A stretch of DNA of 9,909 nt from an uncultured Lachnospiraceae bacterium (GTDB taxonomy: Bacteria; Bacillota; Clostridia; Lachnospirales; Lachnospiraceae): contig CACXGR010000137.1 in assembly GCA_902767235.1 (NCBI GenBank), positions 1-9,909 of the forward strand, given 5' to 3'. The position numbers and the translations under genes were made by a program. This document shows, piece by piece, positions 1-5,345 of this stretch. The notes beneath the pieces are model-generated. The model did no database searches, was not told where the DNA came from, and was given only the letters and a program-made list of their open reading frames with translations. Numbering within the stretch: position 1 is the stretch's first letter; each line of letters opens with the position of its first letter.

Positions 1-15
1 CAGAAAAATTTGAGA

Positions 16-52
16 CCGCCGCCCTGAGGGATTCTCGGGGCGGCGGCCTTTT
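16..52 (+). terminator. GC-rich intrinsic terminator of an upstream gene
   Basis: CCGCCGCCC (16-24) pairs perfectly with GGGCGGCGG (38-46). The stem continues inward through 25-28/34-37 (one G·T pair) to a five-base loop, and CCTTTT follows. An A-run (4-8) lies just upstream of the stem. It most likely ends a plus-strand gene lying left of the window. The T tract is short and interrupted by two C, so efficiency is uncertain. Confidence 0.7.
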
Positions 53-63
53 GGGTTTAAAAC

Positions 64-113
64 CACCTTTAAGGTAAGTTGTTGACAGGTGTCAACAACC
101 TACCTTAAAGGTG
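64..113. repeat. 23-bp near-perfect inverted repeat, 4-nt spacer
   Basis: The arms 64-86 and 91-113 are reverse complements with one exception (A77 against C100), separated by AGGT. Each arm begins or ends with its own small palindrome, ACCTTTAAGGT (65-75) and ACCTTAAAGGT (102-112), centred 37 bp apart. The inner part is TTGTTGAC/GTCAACAA. As minus-strand RNA the single mismatch becomes a G·U pair, and the stem would be followed by GUUUUAAA. It ends 8 bp before the -35 of the gntR promoter. It could be a double operator, a cruciform or terminator for a left-hand minus-strand transcript, or a dispersed palindromic repeat. The sequence does not decide between these. Confidence 0.75.
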
Positions 114-121
114 ATATATGA

Positions 122-150
122 TTGACAGAATTGCATTAAATGTATACAAT
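122..150 (+). promoter_or_regulatory. Sigma-A-type promoter of gntR-icd
   Basis: TTGACA at 122-127 is a perfect -35. After a 17-bp spacer comes TACAAT (145-150), one mismatch from the consensus -10. Transcription would start near 157, about 80 bases before the gntR start codon. No better promoter is seen between the upstream terminator and the gene. Confidence 0.7.
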
Positions 151-157
151 TATGCAA
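131..157. promoter_or_regulatory. Putative GntR operator overlapping the -10
   Basis: The perfect 8-bp palindrome TGTATACA (141-148) is flanked by TAA/TTA (137-139, 150-152), and outside these by TTGCAT (131-136) and ATGCAA (152-157), which are also reverse complements. The nested dyads sit over the spacer, the -10 and the predicted start point. FCD-type GntR regulators typically bind short palindromes with a GT-AT-AC core and often control their own gene. Binding by the adjacent regulator is inferred. Confidence 0.55.
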
Positions 158-236
158 GACGCTGTCCGTCAGAAAGGGCAGGGTCATTATAGTGTTTTGG
201 GGAATTGCGGGTCGGGGCCCGCAGAATGGAGATGAG

Positions 237-935
237 ATGAACAGCGAGTACGACTTCAACAAGGAGGTCTCCGACAAATACTCTCTGAGAGGAAGAGTAT
301 TCCATAAGATCCGCAACGATATTTTGAACGGAAGATATAAGGAGCACGAGGAACTCAAGGAGATCCGGATCGGTAAGGAGCTTGGGGTATCCAGGACGCC
401 GGTCAGAGAGGCGCTCAGGCAGCTGGAACTGGAGGGTCTGGTTCAGATCATTCCCAACAGGGGAGCGTTCGTAACGGGGATTCAGGAAAATGATGTCCGG
501 GATATTTATGCGATCCGGGCACTTTTGGAAGGGCTGTGCGCGAGGTGGGCCACAGAGAGGATCACACCGGAGCAGCTCGAGGCGATGGAGGAGAATGTCT
601 ATCTGGCGGAGTTCCATGCTGGCAAGGGCCATATGGAACAGATGGCGGAACTGGACAATCAGTTCCATCATATTCTCTATGATGCATGCGGATCGAAGAT
701 GCTGGAGCATCAGCTCATAGACTTCCACTCCTATGTGATGCGGATACGGAGAAAGACCCTGTCCACGATCGAGCGCAGCACGGCTTCCAATAAGGAGCAC
801 CGCGCGATCATGGAGGCGATCCGTGCGGGGAAAGCGGATCTCGCAGAGCGGCTGGCCAGTGAGCATATGAAAAATGCTTACGAGAATATGGTCAGGAACC
901 GCCTGTACGACATATATAAAAACACGGAGGAATAG
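237..935 (+). CDS. GntR-family transcriptional regulator, FCD (FadR) subfamily
   Basis: A DNA-binding repressor or activator of 232 residues, normal for the FCD subfamily. The N-terminal winged helix (about residues 17-81) carries the family hallmark RTPVREALRQLELEGLV (53-69) followed by the wing PNRGAFVTG (73-81). The all-helical FCD ligand domain (about 87-225) shows the metal-binding pattern Asp140, His144, His188 and His210; in characterised members these hold a divalent metal that helps bind a carboxylate ligand. I chose the ATG at 237, with GGAG at 228-231, over an in-frame GTG at 192 that has no ribosome binding site and would add 15 unrelated residues. The isocitrate dehydrogenase gene follows after 22 bp, so the two are probably cotranscribed and the effector may be a tricarboxylate or dicarboxylate (inference). 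Autoregulation is likely from the dyad on its promoter. Confidence 0.93.
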   Translation: MNSEYDFNKEVSDKYSLRGRVFHKIRNDILNGRYKEHEELKEIRIGKELGVSRTPVREALRQLELEGLVQIIPNRGAFVTGIQENDVRDIYAIRALLEGLCARWATERITPEQLEAMEENVYLAEFHAGKGHMEQMAELDNQFHHILYDACGSKMLEHQLIDFHSYVMRIRRKTLSTIERSTASNKEHRAIMEAIRAGKADLAERLASEHMKNAYENMVRNRLYDIYKNTEE

Positions 936-957
936 AGCTTCCGGGAAGGAGCAGTTT

Positions 958-2172
958 ATGCAGAAGATACAGATGACCACCCCTTTGGTAGAGATGGACG
1001 GAGATGAGATGACCAGGATCATCTGGAAGATGATCAAGGACGATCTGCTTCTGCCCTATATCGATCTCAAGACGGAATATTACGACCTGGGACTTGTCAA
1101 AAGAGACGAGACCGACGATCGGATCACCCTTGAATCCGCTGAGGCCACCAAGAAGTACGGCGTCGCAGTCAAGTGTGCGACGATCACGCCCAATGCCGCC
1201 AGGGTAGAGGAATATCATCTCAAGAAAATGTATAAGAGCCCCAACGGCACGATCCGCGCCGCCCTCGACGGCACGGTATTCAGGGCCCCCATTCTGGTCA
1301 AGGGCATCGAGCCCTATGTCCGCACCTGGAAGAAGCCCATCACGATGGCACGTCACGCCTACGGCGATGTCTATAAGAATACGGAGATCAAAGTGCCCGG
1401 TCCGGGCACGGCCAAGCTCGTCTTCACAGGTGAGGACGGGAAAGAGATCAGCAAGACGATCCATGTATTTGACGGGCCCGGCATCATCCAGGGCATTCAC
1501 AACACGGATCACTCCATCGAGGGGTTTGCCAGAAGCTGCTTCGAATATGCGCTCAGCGTCAAGCAGGACCTGTGGTTCTCCGTCAAGGACACGATCTCCA
1601 AGACCTATGACACCAATTTCAAGGAGATCTTCCAGAGACTGTACGACGAAGAGTACAAAGAGAAATTTGAAGCGGTCGGCACCACATATTTTTATACGCT
1701 GATCGATGACGCCGTTGCCCGCGTGATGCGCTCTGAGGGAGGATTTGTCTGGGCCCTCAAGAACTACGACGGAGATGTCATGAGCGATATGATGGCCACC
1801 AGCTTCGGATCGCTGGCCATGATGACCTCTATTCTGGTCTCCCCTGCCGGATACTATGAGTACGAGGCCGCCCACGGCACAGTGCAGAGGCATTATTACA
1901 AGCACCTCAAGGGAGAGAAGACCTCCACGAACTCCGTCGCCACGATCTTTGCCTGGACCGGCGCGCTGAGAAAGAGAGGAGAGCTCGACGGACTGAAAGA
2001 TCTGGTGGATTTTGCCGACAAGCTCGACGAGGCCACACTGGAGACGATCGAGTCCGGCAGGATGACCGGAGATCTGGCGCTGATCACCACCCTTCCCAAT
2101 GTGCAAAAGCTCGGGACCGAAGAATTTATCCTGGCGATCAGAGAAAATCTTGACAAGAAGATGAACGCCTGA
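958..2172 (+). CDS. icd: NADP-dependent isocitrate dehydrogenase, dimeric (eukaryotic-like) type
   Basis: Cytosolic enzyme converting isocitrate and NADP+ to 2-oxoglutarate, CO2 and NADPH. The 404-residue protein resembles human IDH1/IDH2 rather than the E. coli type. KSPNGTIR (93-100) and TVFR (106-109) give substrate-binding Ser94, Asn96, Arg100 and Arg109. RHAYGDVY (132-139) supplies Arg132 and catalytic Tyr139, with Lys210 as the second catalytic residue. Metal ligands are Asp250, Asp273 and Asp277 in the LIDD and NYDGDVMSD segments. EAAHGTVQRHY (303-313) keeps the Arg311-His312 pair that contacts the NADP 2'-phosphate. The chosen ATG has AAGGAG at 946-951, six bases upstream; starting earlier would overlap gntR. 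It is second in a gntR-icd unit and closed by a terminator. No citrate synthase or aconitase gene lies in the window. The likely role is 2-oxoglutarate for glutamate synthesis plus NADPH supply. Confidence 0.97.
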   Translation: MQKIQMTTPLVEMDGDEMTRIIWKMIKDDLLLPYIDLKTEYYDLGLVKRDETDDRITLESAEATKKYGVAVKCATITPNAARVEEYHLKKMYKSPNGTIRAALDGTVFRAPILVKGIEPYVRTWKKPITMARHAYGDVYKNTEIKVPGPGTAKLVFTGEDGKEISKTIHVFDGPGIIQGIHNTDHSIEGFARSCFEYALSVKQDLWFSVKDTISKTYDTNFKEIFQRLYDEEYKEKFEAVGTTYFYTLIDDAVARVMRSEGGFVWALKNYDGDVMSDMMATSFGSLAMMTSILVSPAGYYEYEAAHGTVQRHYYKHLKGEKTSTNSVATIFAWTGALRKRGELDGLKDLVDFADKLDEATLETIESGRMTGDLALITTLPNVQKLGTEEFILAIRENLDKKMNA

Positions 2173-2211
2173 TCACAGAGGGCGCATATGGAAGACCTAT
2201 AGAGATATCAA

Positions 2212-2253
2212 AACAGCCGTGCCTGCGCAGATGTGCAGGTACGGCTGTTATTT
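2212..2253. terminator. Bidirectional terminator between icd and the ABC-F gene
   Basis: A 15-bp stem (2212-2226 with 2235-2249, one G·T pair) closes an 8-base loop, built on AACAGCCGT/ACGGCTGTT. On the plus strand the stem runs into TTATTT. On the minus strand it is followed by TTTTGATAT, supplied by the A-run at 2210-2213. It sits 39 bases after the icd stop and 40 bases after the end of the convergent ABC-F gene, so it can serve both. Confidence 0.8.
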
Positions 2254-2289
2254 GGATTGCCCGGCTGTTATGGAAAAATACCCTATGGA

Positions 2290-4332
2290 TCATGCGTTTT
2301 CGCTCAGCTCCTCCCACTCTTCGTAGAGTGCCGCGAGCTCCTCCTCCAACTGTTCTTTCCGGCTGTTGATCTCAGCCAGCTTTGCAGCGTCCGAATAGTT
2401 TTCCGGGAGAGCCATCTGCTCCTCTAAAGAAGCGATCTTCTCTTCGTATTCAGTGATCTTTTCCTCACATTTTCGAAGAGCATTCGCCGCCTTGCGGATC
2501 CTGGCCTGTTCCTCCTTCTGCTGCTCCCAGCTGAGTTTGCTGCTTCCGGAGCTTCCGGCATTCCCTGCTTCCGCAGCCGGAGAGGACAGGCCGGCTTCCA
2601 CGGAGTTTCCGCGGGGAGAGGTGTGGGAATCGGCTGCGGACCGCACTCCCTGACCGTCCCGGTACGCGTCTTGAAGGAGTGTCTCCTCCACCTGGGCCGA
2701 CTTCTCCAGGTAGAAGTCGTAGTTTCCGATGAAGCGGTCCGGCGTCTTTTCGGAATTGTTTCCGGGGTAATTGAGCAGGACCGTCTTTGTCAGGGAGAGG
2801 ATGCGGCTTGCCGTGCGGTTGATAAAATATCGATCGTGGGAGACATACAGGACAGTGCCCTCGTAGGCGTTGAGCGCATTTTCCAGGACTTCCTTGGAGA
2901 CCATATCCAGATGATTGGTGGGCTCGTCCAGGATCAGGAAGTTGGCCTTGGAGAGCATGAGCTTGGCCAGGGATACGCGTCCCTTCTCGCCGCCGCTCAG
3001 ATCGCCGATCCGCTTGAAGACTTCCTCGCCTGTGAAGAGGAAGGAAGCCAGAAGGCTGCGGATCTGTGTGTTGTTCATGGCCGGGTACTCGTCGGAGATC
3101 TCCTCGAACACGGTCTTATCGTCGTGCAGTACATGATGCTCCTGGTCGTAGTAGCCGATGTGAACATTTGTCCCCAGACGGATCACGCCCTTGTCCGGCG
3201 CGACCTTCTCGTTGAGGATACTCAGGATCGTGGACTTTCCGGTGCCGTTGTCTCCGATCAGGGCGACGTGTTCCCCCCGACGGATCTTGAAGGAGAGGCC
3301 GGCGAAAAGTGCCTTTTCACCGTATGATTTGGCCAGACCGTCCACAGAGAGGACTTCCCGCCCGCTCTTGATGCAGGGCGTAAAGGTCAGCCGCATATCA
3401 TCCCGGATATCCAGGGGCTTTTCGAGGACCTCTGTCTTTTGAAGCATCTTTTCGCGGGACTCCGCCCTGCGGATCGATTTTTCGCGGTTGAAGCGGCGGA
3501 GCTTTTCAATGACCTCCTCCTGATGGCGGATCTGGGCCTGGTTGTTCATATAGGCGTGATACTGCTGCTCCCGAAGGGCCTTTTTCCGTTCCGCATAGGC
3601 GGAATAATTGCCGCCGAACATCATGCCTTTGCCGTTTTCCAGTTCCAATATCTTCGTGACGGTCCTGTCCAGAAAGTAGCGGTCATGGGAGACGATCAGC
3701 ACCGTGCCGCGGTAATTCATGAGATAGGTCTCCAGCCAGCGGATGCTGTTCATATCGAGATGGTTCGTGGGCTCGTCGAGCATGATTAGATCCGGCTTCT
3801 GCAAAAGAAGCTTGCTCAGGGCCGCCCGGGTCTTCTGCCCGCCGGAGAGCGTGGACACTTTCTGGTCAAATTCCTCAGGCGTAAAGCCGAGTCCCTTCAG
3901 GACGCCGGTGACTTCTCCCTTGTAGGCGTATCCGTTTTCGCGCTCGAAACGGTGGAGAAGATCGGTGTAGTCCGCGATCGTCTGCGTGAGCGCATCCCCT
4001 TTCAGATTCTCCATCTGTCTTTCGAGATCCGTCAGCCGGTTTTCCATATCGATCAGGTACTGCTTGACCGAGAGCGCCTCCTCATAGACTGTGCGCTCCG
4101 AGCTGAGCCCCTGGTTCTGGGCCAGGTATCCGTAGGAGCAGTCCCGCTCAAAAGATACCGTGCCGCCGTCGGCGTTCTCTTCCCCCACGATGATGCGCAG
4201 GAGCGTGGTCTTGCCGGCTCCGTTCACGCCTACGATGGCAGCCTTATCCCCTCTCTCCAGATGGAATGTCACGTCCCGCAGCACCGTATTCTCGGGATAT
4301 TCTTTGCTGATATGATGACAGGCAAGGATCAT
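2290..4332 (-). CDS. ydiF: ABC-F family ATPase, YdiF-like, ribosome-associated
   Basis: Soluble protein with two ABC ATPase domains and no membrane segments. ABC-F proteins bind the ribosomal E site and adjust stalled or slow translation; some members protect ribosomes from antibiotics. Domain 1 has Walker A GVNGAGKT (35-42), signature LSGGQ (162-166) and Walker B with catalytic Glu187. An Arg/Lys-rich interdomain linker of the P-site-tRNA type lies at about 243-320. Domain 2 has GDNGTGKS (360-367), LSGGE (445-449) and Glu470. A Ser/Gly/Ala-rich stretch (572-600) leads to a charged coiled coil (601-680), as in B. subtilis YdiF, whose layout and ending (WEEL) it resembles from memory. At 680 residues it is somewhat longer than YdiF because of an apparent insertion at 521-534 and the linker. 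AGAGAG precedes the start codon at moderate distance. It is a single gene, convergent with icd and divergent from rex. I see nothing that marks it as a resistance determinant. Confidence 0.93.
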   Translation of the reverse strand: MILACHHISKEYPENTVLRDVTFHLERGDKAAIVGVNGAGKTTLLRIIVGEENADGGTVSFERDCSYGYLAQNQGLSSERTVYEEALSVKQYLIDMENRLTDLERQMENLKGDALTQTIADYTDLLHRFERENGYAYKGEVTGVLKGLGFTPEEFDQKVSTLSGGQKTRAALSKLLLQKPDLIMLDEPTNHLDMNSIRWLETYLMNYRGTVLIVSHDRYFLDRTVTKILELENGKGMMFGGNYSAYAERKKALREQQYHAYMNNQAQIRHQEEVIEKLRRFNREKSIRRAESREKMLQKTEVLEKPLDIRDDMRLTFTPCIKSGREVLSVDGLAKSYGEKALFAGLSFKIRRGEHVALIGDNGTGKSTILSILNEKVAPDKGVIRLGTNVHIGYYDQEHHVLHDDKTVFEEISDEYPAMNNTQIRSLLASFLFTGEEVFKRIGDLSGGEKGRVSLAKLMLSKANFLILDEPTNHLDMVSKEVLENALNAYEGTVLYVSHDRYFINRTASRILSLTKTVLLNYPGNNSEKTPDRFIGNYDFYLEKSAQVEETLLQDAYRDGQGVRSAADSHTSPRGNSVEAGLSSPAAEAGNAGSSGSSKLSWEQQKEEQARIRKAANALRKCEEKITEYEEKIASLEEQMALPENYSDAAKLAEINSRKEQLEEELAALYEEWEELSENA

Positions 4333-4382
4333 TGGTGTTATCTCTCTTTTGAAATCTTGTTTATTACAGCTGTATCCCTCAT

Positions 4383-4409
4383 CTTATAAAAAAAAGCGGG
4401 ATAAGTCAA
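4383..4409 (-). promoter_or_regulatory. Possible promoter of the ABC-F gene
   Basis: On the minus strand TTGACT (4409-4404) is followed after 15 bp by TATAAG (4388-4383), with a run of eight T in the spacer. The hexamers are good but the spacing is shorter than the usual 17, so this is tentative. The leader would be about 45 bases. Confidence 0.35.
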
Positions 4410-4457
4410 ACCGGCCGGGAGGGGAGTGATGGGCGGGATGTGCGTCCTCATTTGCAA

Positions 4458-4486
4458 TTGACGTGTTTTTGACGAATCGATATAAT
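4458..4486 (+). promoter_or_regulatory. Sigma-A-type promoter of rex
   Basis: TTGACG (4458-4463), a 17-bp spacer and a perfect TATAAT (4481-4486) predict a start near 4493 and a leader of about 32 bases. A second TTGACG (4469-4474) pairs less well with TATACT (4494-4499) at 19 bp. A 16-bp dyad around GTATAC (4488-4503) covers the predicted start point. No TTGTTAA-N4-TTAACAA Rex box is seen here, so direct autoregulation by Rex is not supported. Confidence 0.75.
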
Positions 4487-4511
4487 AATTATGTATACTT
4501 AATAAAAAATC

Positions 4512-4520
4512 GGGAAAGGA
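4512..4520 (+). promoter_or_regulatory. Ribosome binding site fixing the GTG start of rex
   Basis: GGGAAAGGA lies four bases before GTG 4525. No in-frame ATG occurs near enough to replace it: the first internal Met is residue 44, inside the DNA-binding domain. Confidence 0.75.
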
Positions 4521-4524
4521 CTAA

Positions 4525-5172
4525 GTGACAGCAGTGGAAGAACGGGGGATTTCACAGGCAGTGATCGGAAGGCTGCCTCGCTATTACAGATATCTCGGTG
4601 ATCTGAAGAGTGAAGGGGTTGAGAGAATATCCTCTCAGGAGCTGAGCAGGATCATGAATGTCACAGCTTCACAGATCAGACAGGATTTCAATAACTTCGG
4701 CGGCTTCGGCCAGCAGGGATACGGCTACAATACCAGTTATCTTTATGAGGAGATCGGAAAGATCCTCGGTCTCAACAAGCAGCACGATATGATCCTGATC
4801 GGCGCGGGCAATCTCGGCCAGGCCCTTGTCAATTATATGAATCTCAAGAACAGAGGGTTTTCTTTCAAAGGCGCCTTTGATGTGAATCCTTCTCTCTTTG
4901 ACAAGAGGATCGGCAATGTCCCGATCTATCCCATGGACCGGATGCCCTCATATATCAGCGAGAATCATATCGATATTGCGGTGCTCACGGTGCCGAAAGC
5001 GGCGGCGATAGAGATCACCGGCGTACTGGCGAAGACGCCGATCAAAGCGATATGGAATTTTGCCCACGTGGATCTCAAGGTACCGGACCGGATACAGGTC
5101 GAGAGCGTACATCTGCAGGACAGTCTCATGAAGCTCTCCTACAATATTCGCCGCCATGAGGAAGGAAAGTGA
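4525..5172 (+). CDS. rex: Redox-sensing transcriptional repressor Rex
   Basis: Dimeric repressor that reads the NADH/NAD+ ratio: NADH binding releases it from DNA, inducing fermentative and redox-balancing genes. The 215-residue protein has the normal family length. The N-terminal winged helix (about 10-80) contains SQIRQDFNNFGGFGQQGYGY (49-68), the recognition helix and wing typical of Rex. The Rossmann domain follows with the nucleotide-binding loop GAGNLGQAL (93-101), DVNP (119-122 region) after the second strand, and a C-terminal helix (about 193-211) that swaps between subunits. It starts with GTG, set by a strong ribosome binding site. It has its own promoter, is divergent from the ABC-F gene and ends about 100 bp before a strong terminator, so it is probably monocistronic. 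Its nearest downstream neighbour repairs damaged NAD(P)H, a fitting but not necessarily functional association. Confidence 0.97.
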   Translation: MTAVEERGISQAVIGRLPRYYRYLGDLKSEGVERISSQELSRIMNVTASQIRQDFNNFGGFGQQGYGYNTSYLYEEIGKILGLNKQHDMILIGAGNLGQALVNYMNLKNRGFSFKGAFDVNPSLFDKRIGNVPIYPMDRMPSYISENHIDIAVLTVPKAAAIEITGVLAKTPIKAIWNFAHVDLKVPDRIQVESVHLQDSLMKLSYNIRRHEEGK

Positions 5173-5226
5173 GAGAATCTGAGAGGGACGGTTCGTTCCG
5201 GACAGCATCGGAGCAGATCATAACAG

Positions 5227-5248
5227 ACCGGATCGCGGCAGATCCGGT
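5227..5248 (+). other. Small hairpin in the rex 3' region
   Basis: ACCGGATC (5227-5234) and GATCCGGT (5241-5248) form a perfect 8-bp stem with a six-base loop. No T tract follows, so it is not a terminator by itself. It precedes the rex terminator by 22 bases and may stabilise the 3' end. Function unknown. Confidence 0.45.
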
Positions 5249-5270
5249 GCGTTCAGACGGATAAATGGAA

Positions 5271-5307
5271 CGCCTCTTCCGGCAGCTTGCGGAAGAGGCG
5301 ATTTTTT
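5271..5307 (+). terminator. Strong intrinsic terminator after rex
   Basis: CGCCTCTTCCG (5271-5281) pairs perfectly with CGGAAGAGGCG (5290-5300) around an 8-base loop, followed by A and six T (5302-5307). It lies between rex and nnr. An open reading frame running in phase with nnr passes through it, but the hairpin makes translation from that far upstream unlikely. I find no clear promoter between it and nnr, so nnr may depend on readthrough or on a weak promoter I do not recognise. Confidence 0.88.
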
Positions 5308-5345
5308 GGCAGATCACACTGCCGCGGATCAGAAAGGCAACGATC

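Noticed and set aside
79..98. Rex-box-like core TTGTTGAC-AGGT-GTCAACAA inside the palindrome
   Set aside because: The usual Rex operator is TTGTTAA-N4-TTAACAA, 18 bp between the outer ends. Here the TTG-to-CAA span is 20 bp and the inner bases differ, so spacing and sequence do not fit.
192..236. Upstream GTG start for gntR
   Set aside because: There is no ribosome binding site before 192, and the added residues are not part of the winged-helix family. ATG 237 has GGAG at a good distance.
150..1037. 295-codon minus-strand frame opposite gntR
   Set aside because: It spans the promoter, gntR and the start of icd, has no plausible ribosome binding site or known motif, and conflicts with two well-supported genes.
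892..2106. 404-codon open frame on the minus strand opposite icd
   Set aside because: The plus strand encodes an unmistakable, full-length isocitrate dehydrogenase. The antisense frame shows no family motifs and is a by-product of codon composition.
2290..4332. ABC-F gene as an antibiotic-resistance determinant
   Set aside because: The layout (long C-terminal coiled coil, YdiF-like motifs, housekeeping context, no leader peptide or mobile element) fits a chromosomal housekeeping ABC-F rather than an acquired protection protein.
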